A stretch of 64,000 nucleotides of DNA from Erpobdella octoculata (GCA_963978895.1 OZ022246.1:2454988-2518987), one strand, 5' to 3'. Numbered from the stretch's first letter, positions 28,891-41,188 are shown. The notes: a model not told the origin generated them from the sequence alone. Numbers and translations are program-made.

Positions 28891-30379
28891 ATTGTCTTGA
28901 TTTATTTTGTTAATAATTTATTTTGTTAATTGAAACATATTTTATGTGTATAGGTTAAACTCCAACCCTATCTACAAAAGCAGCCATCAAGTCAACTGCA
29001 ATTGTCGACAGTCCACTCAACGATGAAAGATTTTCCCCTGCTTTCAGCAAAACTGGCTGGACAGTCAACTAATAATAACTAAACTAAACTAGAATGATAG
29101 CACTGAAACTATATAGAAACTAAAATAATTGCATTTAGGAAAACTAAAACTAAATAAAATAAAAAATAGAATTTTTTTCCTTCTTGATTATACCTAATAT
29201 TTCCTTGTACATGTCTTTAAATGAAAAAAACTCTTGCACAATTTCATCTCGACTTTCGATGACATCTGAGTACATGTCTGCTAAAGATTCTAATCTTGTC
29301 ACATTATCGTCATTGCTAAAATGCTTCGGATCTAAACAACTAAATTTGGAAGCAACATTTTGAAAATGTTCAAATTTTTTAGTTGTGCTATTTATAATGC
29401 AATCGAGTGATACTATGTAGGTTTCAACTATGAATTTTTTTCGGGCATCAGATATTACACCATCCTCTGAAATTTCCTCGTGGAATCTCTTTTTTTTCCG
29501 AATTCTTTGTTGCTTATACTCCGTTGTAATATCACATTTTTCAGCAAGTTCAGCTGCTTCATTCTCAAGACATTCAAATTCATCTCTCATGTTTTTCATA
29601 TCGTTTTCAAATAGTTGAATCAGATGAGAAGCTGTTGCCAAATCAATACTGCTTTTCTGTAAATATGTGGATAAACTGAAAGCCTTCTCTAACACTTTTT
29701 CCCAGAATATTAGAAGAACTAAGAATTCATACGTATCAATTGTTACAAGAATACCCTTTGCCTCAGCCAACTGTTTAGCAGTGCAGTTTTTTATCTCACC
29801 ATCCACGATTCTTAGCAGGGCAACTATTAGTGCTGGTAAATTCTGCAAGACTGCATCTAGTGCTGACTTCCTGGATGCCCATCTAGTATCGCAGTCTTTT
29901 TAGAGTCAACGCAAAAGATTCTATACATTTGCATTGTTCTTCTTTTAATATTGAAAGACGGGGTAAACTGCTAGAAAAAAATTTATAGATACTTTCTAGA
30001 GTTCCAAAAAACAACTGAGTTTGAACATTTGAGGTTACTGAGTCAATTAGAATTAAATTTAAATTATGTGCACAACAGTGCGTAAAGAGCGCATTGGGGG
30101 CAATCTCCCTAACCCTTGCTTGGAGACCCGATATTTCACCCGACATTGTGCTAGCTCCATCGTATGACTGGCCATAACACATAGTTATTGGGATTTTAAC
30201 AGATTTTTGACAGCCCTAAATTTAATAAAATATTAATTTTAATTCTTGAGAAGGCCAAAAAGGTCCCACTTTTTAGAAAATGGTCTCAGGGGGAGCGGCC
30301 GCTCCCCCTGCTCCCCCCCTAGCTACGCCACTGATTACTGTCCCTCTTACGTAAGTAAGTAGCTACCTAGGTTAGTATA

Positions 30380-30545
30380 ATACAACTCCGCCTTGCTTTT
30401 GCAAGCCAGTCCAAAGCCTGGATAAAGGAGGAGGGAAAATTTAGAAGAATGAAATTATGATCCACGACTGGAAGTATACTTAGGCGCTTCCTACATAGAG
30501 GTCTTAAAACACCTGGTGCAAAGACTATAAACTATTAAAAAAAAT
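30380..30545 (-). repeat. SINE-like repeat, copy 2
   Basis: Minus-oriented copy of the family at 7941-8102 with the same GCAAGGCGGAGTT tail. It lies 40 bp outside the hAT terminus. Confidence 0.7.
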
Positions 30546-31089
30546 TACGCTTTATTTCAAAAACAGTCGAACTGCTGTTTTTAAACACCAGTTTCATTAC
30601 TATTCTATAAAATCTTTTTCTTGCATTTCATGTAACCTTTTTGCTGCCGAAAGCTTCAGTGAGCACATATAAAAAAAACTCCATACCTATATTTTTTCTC
30701 GCGAGGGGAGCTTGGTAAGGATCTCCCCGTTTTTTACGCTTATAAATTTAAAGTTGTTTTTATCTGGCTAAAAAATTTTTAAACACTATAAACTGAACTA
30801 AATAATGCTAACTAAAATTATGTTGGGCTAATTTGATTACAAGATAATAGAAAGATCATTTAGGATATAAATTGATCTTTTATATACCTGCCTTAACACT
30901 CACACTGAATTAATTGTGCAAATAGTCTTAATGAGCTGATTAGATATAAATGTCTAAATGCCCTTCCTCAGCCGTCACTATCTTTATCTTATCTACTACG
31001 CCGTGTTTACTTACGGAGAATTTGGGACACGCTGAACCGCTGAGCCTTTCGAAGGTGCTTGAAGTACCACTGCTGCTATTGCTATAATA
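30546..31089. other. Spacer and 5' flank of the reductase gene
   Basis: AT-rich. The 31011-31089 part should include the 5' untranslated region and promoter of the gene starting at 31090; no motif stands out. Confidence 0.4.
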
Positions 31090-32052
31090 ATGTGGAAATG
31101 GGTATTTTTAGGTGTAGCGGGTATTGGTGTTTTCGCCGTAAAGAGGCGAATGGCTGGAGCTCTGTGTCGCAGTAAAGCGATAATGAGCAATAAGACAGTT
31201 GTCATCACAGGAGCCAATTCAGGCATCGGAAAAGCAACTGCCATTGAGCTTGCCATGCGGAAGGCTCGAGTTATTTTGGCTTGTAGAGACATCATATCTG
31301 CTGAAAAAGTCCTTAGTGAGATCAAGTCTAAATTCGCAGATGCAGATGTAGTTGTTAAACAGCTCGACTTGGCTTCCTTCGCGTCTATAAAACATTTTGC
31401 GGACGATTTGATACACTCTGAACCTCGGCTCGATGTTTTGATCAATAATGCTGGAGTTTATCAATGCCCTTATTCACTCACGCAAGACAGTCTAGAGATG
31501 CAGATGGGTGTCAACCATTTCGGTCACTTTCTTCTGACAAACCTTCTGCTAGACAAACTGAAATCATCTGCTCCTAGCAGAGTAGTTGTCGTTTCGTCTG
31601 GATTGGGTAAATACGGTTCTATTGACCTCGAAAACCTCAGCGTAGCTGAATCCGATTACAGCCAAAGCAAGGCTTACAACAATAGTAAACTCGCTAACAA
31701 TTACTTCGCCAGAGAACTAAGCCGAAGAACGAAAGACAGCGGCATTTCCGTCTACTGCCTGCGACCCGGCATGGCCCGAACCAACCTCGGCAGGCACGTC
31801 TTGCCCAACAAAATTATTAGGTTTTTAACGTGGCCCCTTGCCTGGCTGCTCGTCAAAAGTTCTGAAGAGGCTTGCCAGACCGTCTTGCATTGCTCGGTGG
31901 CTCCCGAACTTGAAGGAGAAACGGGAAAATTTTATGGAGAGTGTAGAGAAGAGGAGTGGAACGCTGCCTCCAGGGACACCGATCTCGGCCAACGACTCTG
32001 GTCGAAGAGTGAAGAAATCACAACAAATCTGATAAAGCCAAATAGGTTCTGA
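31090..32052 (+). CDS. RDH14: RDH14-like short-chain dehydrogenase/reductase, single exon
   Basis: A complete 320-residue protein of the classical SDR family, predicted to reduce retinal or other aldehydes with NADPH at the ER or mitochondrial membrane. An N-terminal anchor (residues 3-17, WVFLGVAGIGVFAV) is followed by the cofactor loop TGANSGIG (40-47), NNAG (119-122), the VVVVSS strand with catalytic Ser (169-170) and the active-site YNNSK (Tyr 196, Lys 200). Segments such as RLDVLINNAG, CPYSLTQDSLEMQMGVNHFG and GKFYGECREEE match vertebrate RDH14 more closely than RDH11-13 as far as I recall, so orthology is likely but not proven. Length matches the family. The start gives the membrane anchor in the right place. 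AATAAA lies at 32188-32193. The absence of introns could reflect loss or an old retrocopy that stays intact. Confidence 0.9.
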   Translation: MWKWVFLGVAGIGVFAVKRRMAGALCRSKAIMSNKTVVITGANSGIGKATAIELAMRKARVILACRDIISAEKVLSEIKSKFADADVVVKQLDLASFASIKHFADDLIHSEPRLDVLINNAGVYQCPYSLTQDSLEMQMGVNHFGHFLLTNLLLDKLKSSAPSRVVVVSSGLGKYGSIDLENLSVAESDYSQSKAYNNSKLANNYFARELSRRTKDSGISVYCLRPGMARTNLGRHVLPNKIIRFLTWPLAWLLVKSSEEACQTVLHCSVAPELEGETGKFYGECREEEWNAASRDTDLGQRLWSKSEEITTNLIKPNRF

Positions 32053-32199
32053 AGATTCAATCTTTTGTCCTCCATGTATTTGTGCACAGCTTTTTCTTTC
32101 CAATGGTATTGCAGAAACATTATTTATATTTGTGAACGAATGTAATTTTGTGTTCATGTGAAGGTTAATAATTTTTTTTTCTTTTTTAATAAATCTCAT

Positions 32200-33580
32200 T
32201 AAAGTATGAACTACAACAAATTTGTTTTTTTTTTAAATTCTTTATTTATTCAAAAAATATTTTTAAAATAGTAAGTTAGAGAAAACTTTAGGTTAGATAA
32301 TGATAAATTCAACAAGTAAACAGCTCCAAAAGGAAGTCAAATTCGACTTGCGGATTCTTAACAAGCCTACAAACTGAAAAAAACAAAATTGAGATATATG
32401 TATATATGATGACCAACGAATGCATCTGTTGATTCGATGATTGAATTTTTCCAATTTTTAAGAATATAATGATGCCAAAAAATTACCAATAATATTAAAT
32501 CTTGAACTAGAGAACCTTAACAATTCATTGATTCATCGACATAATGCTTACATACGATTCAGGTGCATCACTGAAGGTCTTAACCCATCAGAAAACTGTG
32601 CAGCTGAGCTAGACGGTCAGTTTAATACTGAAAATTGAGACCCCTTGCATTGCTTAAGTTTAATATAACAACTAAGTATGCTACTTGAATTGATATGACT
32701 GAAAGCTCGTAATAAAATTTAGGAGATAAAAAGCAAAATTGTGCTGCAAATTCAAGTATCTATGTATTGGAAGTGGTATAAAAAGAAATCATATAGGCAT
32801 AAATCAGGAGCAATATATACATAAAGAGGGAGCCTTGGTGGATGGGGTCATCATTCCGCGGGGAAGCAGAGGCCGGCTTCAGGTCTTGATGAACATATTT
32901 CAAAAAGGATATCTAACGACAGGGAAATGCCCCCATGGAGATGAAGGAATGTTTGTGAAAATACCAACATAACTAAAACATGCAAAGAATAAAATTAAAG
33001 AATGAGGCATGCAAGCGATGAGAAAAAAAAGAAAGAAGAAAATGAGAGACAAATGTCAAGGAGAAGACATAAATCAATGCTTGACTTTGTCGGTAAAAAA
33101 ATTGTAGGAGGATTATAAAGCTAACTGTCAGGCTAGACGAATCGCTGAAAACGAGGACCAAAAATTAAACTCCAGAAAAGAGAGAAAAAAATAAAAGCAA
33201 TTTGATTTCGACGAATATCCACGAATATGACTGTATGCCGCTGCTTGCAAATGCACGTGAGTAGGGATAGCGAAAGAAAGGTTTTAATGAAATGTTACGG
33301 TCGAAAAATGCTTCGTGTTACGTTAGAAATACAGATGTTGAATGTCATCACTCTTTACGCACCGCGTTTCTCCGTCGTCTCTTTATGCTCGTATAAAAAT
33401 ATACTTTAAGTATAAAGAGAAACTTTCAGACAAGAGCTTGAAAAAGATTATTAAAATCGGTCGAAAAATTTTGAAGCAGTGAAAGCTAATATTTAAGTTG
33501 CATACAAAAAAAAACAGAAACAAAGCATAAATAAAGAAATTCTAACTAAACAAAAAATTGACTCGAATGGCACAAAAAGA
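32200..33580. other. Intergenic spacer, 3' flanks of two convergent genes
   Basis: The reductase gene (+) and NCKIPSD (-) converge here. An open frame at 32739-32972 (77 codons, ending PHGDEGMFVKIPT) has no recognisable domain. The 33000-33580 side may hold the 3' untranslated region of NCKIPSD. Confidence 0.4.
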
Positions 33581-36500
33581 TCAAATGCTCTTGCAGAGAA
33601 ACTTTTCAAATTGCGTAAAAATCTGGGATGCAATGTCTTTATCTATCGCTACGTTTTCTTCTTGATCGAGAATTCTCTTCAGGCATTCCTTCATCTCGTC
33701 CAGCCTGTGGCCGTGCTCGAAGTAGTCCGAGTTGAGTAGCAGCAGCTGGGTCAGAGAGAGGTACTCCGTTCTCATCTGCGATGATTTATTAATTTAAATA
33801 GAAGATGTCAGTCTGATCTTTACAAAACAGCAAAGTTTCTATTTAATGTATCAGCTGAAAACACAATCTGAGATTGTTGCATTGTTGATACCTCATCAGT
33901 TTAACTAGATATGACCTCATGAGGTTACTTAATGACCTCATTTAATTAATTGACTGTATAAAGTTACTAATTGACATCATGATGTTACTAATTGACATGA
34001 TGGTGTTACTATTTGACATTATGATGTCGTTAATTGATATAATGAGGTCACAAATTGACCTTGTTAATGACTAATTGACATACTATCTATATATATATCT
34101 GATATACTATCTAGACTATACTGATACTTTTATACTATCCTCTCATTCAAAATGACCGAGAAGAACTCACAAGAAAATAAACAAACTTCGAAGATCACTT
34201 GCAAAACGTAATTCCAGAAGAAAAATGAAATAATAAAACTTACAATGTCTCCTGGATTAAGATCAGTAAGTTGCCTGAGTAAAATGTCGACCAGGACTTT
34301 GGCGTCGTTCGTGTAGAAAATTCCCGAAGTCGTAGGATCGGAAAAGATGTCAGACAGGAACTTCATGACGGAATTCTGCGCCTTGTATTCCAGGACTGGA
34401 ATTCTGACAGGATCCTCTGCGGAAAAGAATTGAGACATGCGTTCATACTACCACTACAACCCGTCCGTAACTATTAAATATTATCATTAAATATTAATAT
34501 TATCATTAGAATCACAACATCGCTGTTACCTCCTCTGTTGAAAAACAGCAGAATCTGCTCAGTGAGGAACTTGGCAGAGCGTCGATTCATCAGGGCTTTC
34601 ATGCATAAATTCTCGCTGGGAATTTCAAAATGCAAGTTGAAAGAGAGCAGGAACTTGACGAGCAGCTCGGGTATTTCCACGGAGGAGTGACCGACGTCCG
34701 TTTCGCCTTCGACAGCTTGGAGGACGTAGACGAGAAAGTCTTCGTTGAGTCGAGCTGTGCGGATGGAAACGTCGGACGGATTCAAATATGGAACGTCAAA
34801 ATTAACTACTTAGTACCTAATGTAAAATTTCTAATGATGAAATTATCTAATTAATTATCAAAATAAACCACTAGAACATCTTGATTCATTCAATTGAAAA
34901 GATATTTTCGTGAAATTCGTTCGAAAGTGGAAAAAAAATGTTCTTCTCACAGTAGTGGTTGTGTGGAACCGTCTCTCCCGTTGAGAACAACATGCAGAGA
35001 ACGATTACGATGTAGATCGCATTCTGAGATTCTGAGTTGATAAATAAATTTAATAATATAATAAATCATTTTTCGATAAAACAACAAAAAAGAAGGCAGA
35101 TTATAACTACAAGGTCTTTAAAATTGGATTTTATTTTTAAAATTAGCTAAAAATTAGTCAGAACTCATGCCGGGAAAAACCAACGCAGGCACCTGTCGTT
35201 GATTCCTGCAACTCTCTGGAGAGTTCAAGTGGAAGCACTGAAGTCATGAGTTCAGAAGTGAAGTTTGTACCCAGAGTGCAGAGGCTTGCGAATATCTCCA
35301 ATAGAAGCATCCTCAGATTTGCCCGAGTTTCCTGAAGAGACCAAAGACTCATATGATTGAGTTTTATTAATGCAGAATAAAGGAAAGACAGACAGACACC
35401 ATTGAAATAAATAATAAAAAATGTATTCTATGAAAAATTCTGCTACATCGCAACGACTTACCATCTGGTAATAAAGAATAAGATCGTTACAAGCAGCGTA
35501 GTGATCTCTTGCGACCACGCTTCTGCATATTTCGGGGTTGGCATTGGTCTGGAAAACATCATAAATGTTAAACGAACATTAAAGATGGTGAAATGCTTAT
35601 TTGAGCAAATAAATAAATATTATGAACAAATACTTATGTAAATTACAATTACTATCACATTTAAGTAGTAGAAAGCTTAGTTACAAGAATGCTTAGCAGC
35701 TTCTTAAGTAGCTGAGATATTGTATCTTCATCTTCGTGCAGTGCCCAGCTCCTTTGCTGGCTATCTTCTCTGACTGATGATATGTCGTTGAAGATCTCTT
35801 GTAAGTCCCTCGCATCACTCGTCTGTAATATTTCTTCCAGCTGTGTGTGTACAAAAGACAAATTTTTAAATCATTTATAAAATTTTTCAATAGATAAAAA
35901 ATATAAACAGGTATCGAATTCATAAACATTTTTTGTATATAGTGATTGATACGAGTACAAGTATAGCATAAGATTACATTTTTTGCACATGAGGTGGCTG
36001 ATGCAGACACAGTTATCAAACTCAGAATTTTTTTATGCAAAGGGTTTTTATAGGGGCAGATAAAACTTTTAAAAGAAAAAAAAGGCCAAGAAATAAAAGT
36101 TTTTACTTTTTCCTCATCGTCTTTGAACGCATCAAAATGACTATCTGCCTCTTGCTGAAGAATCTCATCTACCAGCGGTTCAACGGTGGGAAAACTCTTT
36201 CCCAAGCGATCGAGCACCAGCCTGACGACTGATCGGGAAGTCCCAAAGTCAACATTTACAGCATCTCTGACCTGGGAGACGAGAGACCAGAAATATTTTG
36301 CCGGAACTACGTTAGAGCTAGATTCCGTCGCTGTACACGGAAGCAGAGCAATTTCTTTTGCCGAGGGCTTGCAAGCGGAGCTTTCTGAATAACTTTTTTG
36401 CAGAGATGATGACGTTAGAGGATGAGACAGCGACGAGTGGATTTGCGACGTAGGTGAAACGGCGTTGGGTGGGGGAGGTGAAGATGTCGATGACAGTCGG

Positions 36501-38598
36501 AAGTTTGACGACGACATGGAAGATGACGTTCTCGACATGCTCTCTTCTGGACCGCCTGCGGGTGTGGTTGAACTTGGAGAAGTGAGCTGTGAAAAGAAAT
36601 TATTATTTCGTATTTCGTTTAGATGACAAATTTTTTATTGAAACTTTGAATGAATGAATGAATACTAACGGCATCATCTGAAGAGTTTGAATGTTTCCAT
36701 CCTAACTCTGTTTTAAATAATAAAAATTTTTTGTGTATTATTACTATTAAATAGTTATTCTTATTATCACCCATGGGCCGTTATTGCCCAAATCAAAATA
36801 TAGGAGGAAGAAATAAGAGGTATCTCAAGCCTCACATAGCCCAGACAGTCAGATAAGCCTATAATTATAAATAACTAATTATAATTCAGCAGTTTTAATG
36901 GTAAGTGCACATCTACAAAACTTGATTTACACTTTGAGATAAATAAAGCAATTGCTTATCAAACAACTTGTAACTATAAACACAAAATTCCATTTGTTTG
37001 TATCATATAATAATAATATTATTATTATTAATAATAAAAATATCAATCAATTCACAAGTGGCAACTATTTTATTTCGATGCATCATGAGGAATGAATAAT
37101 AATTCACATTTTAAAAAAAAAATTAGCACGTTTCTGTTCTTAAAACACTCTACAGTTTAATGAAAATACAAATTTTATACTCATGAGATTTTTTTAAGTC
37201 TTTATATCAGCATTTAATTCAATTGAAATTTTTAGCTTCAAAGATGCTCTTTGATGAAAACACGATTCTTTAATAAACATTACAGAAAACTATTAAACTT
37301 TAAAATGGTTATCTAAAACTATATAAGTTCACATTTGCATAAATTATAACTGTAGGAGCTACTTTTTTTGCATACATTGCTACTTATAAAACGAAACAAA
37401 GAAACATTTTAAATAAATCTTTTATAATAACTTTGCCATGTTTGCTTGCTTGTTCTTGGAAACAGTTGATCACCTTGTGACGCTTAAAAATTTTTATTAA
37501 TTACATTTCATTCTATTAAATTTTCAGATCGATCGGACGAAATTTAAATAAAATTAAATATAAAATTAAATTAAAATTACAAATTTTTTTCAGAGAATTA
37601 AGACCATCAGTTTGAGTTTATTCAAAAACGCGATAATTAATTTTTCAAATCATAAGTTTATAATAAAAAATTTTTTTCTATATTGATTTGAAAGTTTCTT
37701 AAATTTTCCATCCTCACATATGAAGTATTTAGAAGACTGTGGTCATGTTTTTTTATTTTATGGACTAATCATCGTCAAAAAAAGATTTGCAAAAAATTAG
37801 AGGCTGCCCAATTACAAAATATAAAGGATTTTTGAAAAACAAAATTTTGTACAATTCGCTTATTTTACCTCCTAATGTTTCATCACTGCCATTGGGAACA
37901 TATTTTGACTTTAGTAGTTGTATCAAATGGGGATGATCCATTAATATTTTGTCCTTGTAGTGATCTAACACTCTGAAAATATAAAACAAAAAACATTTCT
38001 ACTTTACAAAATTATCAATAATATTAAAAGATTAAATGTAAAAAAAGAAAAAATCTTGACACTCAACAAAAATGAAAATAACTCTGCAATTGAAAGTTTT
38101 TAAATTACACTAATAATTTACTGTTGAAAATAATCAAACCATACTTTTTTGACAATGGAAGACAGTCATGAGAAAAATACATAGGCAAATATGGAGCAGA
38201 TTTTGATGATTCCAAAATGAATTCTAAAAACTCCAAGGGATCAGGCTGAAGGACAATGAACAATTATTAGTGATTCAACAGAAAAACTTCTATAAAAATA
38301 CTCTAAATATTAAACTGAACTCATATGTTATATGGCAAAAAATATTAGAATTGGGGATTAATTAGGTATTGTTGGGGGTAACTTTTTCAGAAAATAACTT
38401 TCAAAAAAATCTGCAAAAATCAAACTGAACTGTATATGGCACAATATAATTTGATGGCACCAGACCAATGTGTCCCTGCCTCTTTTGAGCCAGCCACCAA
38501 TTATTTTCATTTTGTTTCAGCACAATAAACTTGTCTCCAGCATTAAAAGAGAGAATTTTTACATTTTCATGACAGTAAGGATAGATCGCTTTAAACAT
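33581..38598 (-). CDS. NCKIPSD: NCKIPSD/SPIN90 (SH3 protein interacting with Nck), 12 exons
   Basis: Adaptor of actin assembly; family members bind Nck through proline motifs and activate Arp2/3 to make linear actin filaments. I read 12 exons with consistent phases (minus strand): 38431-38598, 38145-38245, 37869-37972, 36670-36707, 36107-36586, 35685-35840, 35462-35548, 35193-35331, 34951-35031, 34530-34805, 34244-34416, 33581-33775; total 1998 nt, 665 residues (human about 720). Exon 1 is the N-terminal SH3 domain (FKAIYPY, NWWLAQ, GLVPSNYI). Exon 5 is a Ser/Pro-rich linker. The C-terminal helical Arp2/3-binding domain shows QQRSWALHEDE, MLLLEIFASLCTL, SVLPLELSREL, EDPVRIPVLEY, DLNPGD and MRTEYLSL. 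The start at MFKAIYPY matches the family; an upstream ATG at 38613 adds five residues. It is divergent from TOMM7, 491 bp away. Confidence 0.95.
33890..34085. repeat. Degenerate minisatellite in the last NCKIPSD intron
   Basis: Units of 25-30 bp with the theme TTACTAATTGACATCATGATG repeat about seven times. Alternating ATGAGGTTACT and ATGATGTCGTT variants show old divergence. Confidence 0.6.
36710..37860. other. Large NCKIPSD intron
   Basis: The intron between exons 3 and 4 (36708-37868) is AT-rich with no recognised element. Confidence 0.5.
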
Positions 38599-38613
38599 GC
38601 TGAGCACTAACAA

Positions 38614-39089
38614 AACACTATAGCGAAAAGTTACAGAATTCTTTTCAATATTAGAAAGAGCTTCCTAAAATAAAAGAACTGTTTTAAGTCTTAGTCTTTA
38701 AGAATAGAAAGCACAGCCCAGCTGCAAAAAAAAACAAGGCGAAAAATACCACTAATTTTTAGTTCTTTAAATTAAAACATAAGCACAAAAATTTAGTTTT
38801 TTTTAAATAAATTATTTAAATAAGTAAATTTGCATTTGTAATTTTTTTTATAAAAACAGTGATTTAGTTTTTAAAAGTAAAAATGTATTTTTATTTTGTT
38901 AAAAAAAAATTTTTTAAACAGTTTGCTAAAGAAATTTAATTTATTTAAAAAAAAACTTTCTTTTGTTTTGAAATGTATTTGTCCATCGATTCTGAAGGTT
39001 GACAGTTTTTGTTTATTGAGGCTTTTAACTTATAAGCTGCTTTAGCTCTTGGTTTTGGGACGTTCGCATACGCTTTCTGATCTGATACG
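38614..39089. promoter_or_regulatory. Probable shared promoter region of NCKIPSD and TOMM7
   Basis: A 491-bp gap separates two divergently transcribed start codons. The right part (39040-39089) is the least AT-rich, with TTTTGGGACGTTCGCATACG just before the TOMM7 ATG. No TATA box is obvious. Bidirectional use is inferred from geometry only. Confidence 0.4.
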
Positions 39090-40903
39090 ATGAAAGAAGA
39101 AATTAAAAACACTTACGTTGCTGTAATAGAAACAGCTAAATTTGTTTTTCGCTGGGGATTTGTTCCGACTGTTTTGTACCTTGGTATGTCACGCTGTTTG
39201 TTGACCGATAATAGATGTATACTTGTATACGGTATATATGTTTGAGGACTTTTTAATAAAATAGCTGTTAACTTTAACTTTCAGGTTTTAAGAAAGGTGC
39301 CGAACCAGGAATGCCGCCATTAACTCTGCTCAGGTATTGCGTTGAAGTAATTGGTGTAATACTGTAGTAAAATACAATTTTAGTTTTTCTTTAATTATAA
39401 TTTATACAAGTAAATTAAAAACGAATTTTTAAAACCCAATGCTTTTATATGTAATTAAAACACAAATTTTGCAATCAATTTGTTCTTATATTACTCTTTT
39501 ATTTTATATTAAAGTCGAAATATCTTAATTATATCGAAATATCGAAATTAATTAAAATTAACTAAATTAATTGACTTATTGTAAAACTAATAATTGAATA
39601 TTGCATTGTCTTCTATTTTGAGCATGTATGCAAAATTTGAAAAAAATCTATCATCAGGAAGTGACTCAAAAATTGATTGCAAGATTTGAAACAGACAGAG
39701 AAACAAACAGACAGACAGAGAAACAAACAGACAGACAGAGAAACAGAGACGACGAGTTAATAAAAGCATTGGTAAAAAGACTTTTATTTACAAATTCACA
39801 TCTGGTCATTTTCTAAGAAATTGTCTAATCTAAATTATTTATGGTTTTTGATGATCATCGACTGACCTCTTACTATTTGATGCAGCTTTTTTGATATAGC
39901 ACCGTTAAAATAAAAGGGCTTCCAATTTATCATTTGTTTTTAGTGGACATGATTAAATAATATAATACATTATTGTTAGTTTATTTTACGCTTTCAATTG
40001 AGTTGTTTCTTCATAGCAGTGGAAATAGTTCATGCTTAAAGTAATGAGAAAATTCACAAGCAATGGTCTTCAAATATATTAATTATTACATTGTGATCAA
40101 CATATGTTAAGTCATTTCTTTGGTAAAATGTATTATATAATTGAAAATATATGTTACATATTTACATTATAAATCTTTTTGAATAGAGTATGTTGAAGTT
40201 TGACTTGTTTAATGTGGCTCTAGTCATGAATCGCTTGATCTAACTCTATTCGCTCATGAGCATCCACAGCCAGCCATTTATTGGCACCCACCCTTGCGGT
40301 CGCCGGTGACACCAGCGGGATTTTAGTTTTTTTTTAAAGATATATCTGTGTTATTTGTTGTCTTGTGTGGTGTTTAGTCTGAACGCTTGTGGCTGTTTGA
40401 AACCAAATTTCCATCTTGTTTTACTGATCTTGTCCTAATGCTTAAATTATAAATCCTTAAATGATATTTATCTCAATTCTATTGTATATGTTTGCCAGGG
40501 CCATTTTGTGATTTATTTTGTTTTAATTTCATTTTGATTTCGTTTTCTATTTCGAATTACTCTTTTTCTGTTTATATTGCCATTCAAATGGTGTAAGTTG
40601 CTGTTGGCCCTGCCATTTGTGAACATTATAAATAAATAAAAATTGAAGTTGAATTCATCTTAAATATTCCTGTTAATCTTTAAGTAATGTCATAAGTAAA
40701 ATTGATACACAAGCGAACATTGTACAGGTTCCTTGAAATGAACTCTATCATTTACAAACTCGTTTATCTGTCTTACTTGGTAGCATTTATCTTGAACTCG
40801 TATGAGTGCCAATACAAGCTACTTTATTTCTAACATCGACTGAACTTTAAATATTCATATTTTAAATTAACGTAATTTTATTTTCAGTCTCCTATGGCAA
40901 TAA
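39090..40903 (+). CDS. TOMM7: TOMM7, small subunit of the mitochondrial outer-membrane translocase
   Basis: A 52-residue tail-anchored-type protein that modulates assembly and stability of the TOM complex. Exons are 39090-39183, 39285-39333 and 40888-40903, all with GT-AG introns and correct phases. The protein begins MKEEIKNTYVAVIETAKF and contains the family signature FVFRWGFVPTVLYLGFKKGA, then EPGMP and the C-terminus LLSLLWQ. Vertebrate TOM7 is 55 residues and shares RWGF-P, YLGFK-GA-PGMP and LSLLW. The single membrane helix spans roughly residues 18-35. The last exon holds only five codons including stop. Intron 2 is 1.55 kb, far longer than the coding sequence, and contains repeat debris. 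AATAAA is at 41055-41060. Confidence 0.96.
39600..39765 (+). repeat. Retroelement tail fragment in TOMM7 intron 2
   Basis: Contains ATGCAAAATTTGAAAAAAAT followed by a threefold ACAGACAGAGAAACA repeat. This layout is the common 3' portion of the short elements whose heads occur at 22261 and 46078. The head is missing here. Confidence 0.4.
40190..40660 (+). repeat. Probable 3' end of a non-LTR retrotransposon in TOMM7 intron 2
   Basis: A less AT-rich stretch (CTTGCGGTCGCCGGTGACAC near 40292) leads to GCCATTTGTGAACATTATAA followed by ATAAATAAATAAA at 40630. Short AATA-type tails are typical of CR1/L2/RTE elements. No protein is encoded, so this is only an inference. Confidence 0.3.
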
Positions 40904-41188
40904 AGAAGTGAAGGACAGCTGTGGATAATTAAAGAAGATTTTGTGGATACCTGATGCAACATTGAATTAATGTAGAACTTTTTCGTACTCGTGGTTTTTA
41001 AAAAAAATGAATAAGACTGCATTTTGTTCAATTTTATTGTTTAATTGAGACCAAAATAAAACAATATAAATATCGACTACAAATTTAGTTAACTAACTAA
41101 AGTTATTAAATTGCTGATGAAATGAGTGAAATATGTTGCATACAAATAATGTATCTAGTGAAACATCCAGCAAGTAAGTTTTTCAAGT

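Larger units (their letters stand above)
26062..29157 (+). mobile_element. Second hAT element (ZBED-like) nested in the first
   Basis: Starts CAGTGATATTTTAGTAACG, followed by many AACTAAAACTAA-type subterminal repeats. Matching CTAAAACTAAA repeats lie at 29060-29155. The right terminus is not clean (a candidate CACTG ends at 29103), and no target duplication was found, which suggests a deletion at that junction. Plus-strand coding pieces of a BED-finger hAT transposase are inside (27945-28890). Confidence 0.65.
25857..30182 (-). pseudogene. hAT transposase (ZMYM1-like), broken
   Basis: Minus-strand fragments of one transposase. 30182-29883 has GQSYDGASTMSG and CCAHNLNLIL of the DUF4371/hAT core. 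After a frame change near 29890 comes CDTRWASRKSALDAVLQNLP and an all-alpha region to 29150. The C-terminal dimerisation domain (AGAERSFSRLKLIKSYVRST) is at 26060-25857. The coding sequence is interrupted by the nested insertion at 26062-29157, has at least one frameshift, and lacks the N-terminal zinc-finger part. It is therefore inactive. Confidence 0.85.
25624..30333 (-). mobile_element. hAT transposon (ZMYM-type) with 8-bp target duplication and nested elements
   Basis: The ends CAGTGGCGTAGCCAGG (25624) and, on the other strand, CAGTGGCGTAGCTAGGGGG (from 30333) are terminal inverted repeats, and a further AGGGGGAGCGG block is shared. ATTACTGT is duplicated exactly at 25616-25623 and 30334-30341. 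The length is 4710 bp, but about 3.1 kb of that (26062 to about 29157) is a later insertion. Transposase remnants are on the minus strand. CAGTGGCGTA termini with 8-bp duplications are typical of hAT. Confidence 0.92.

Noticed and set aside
32739..32972. 77-codon open frame between the reductase gene and NCKIPSD
   Set aside because: No recognisable domain; it lies in the 3' flanks of two convergent genes.
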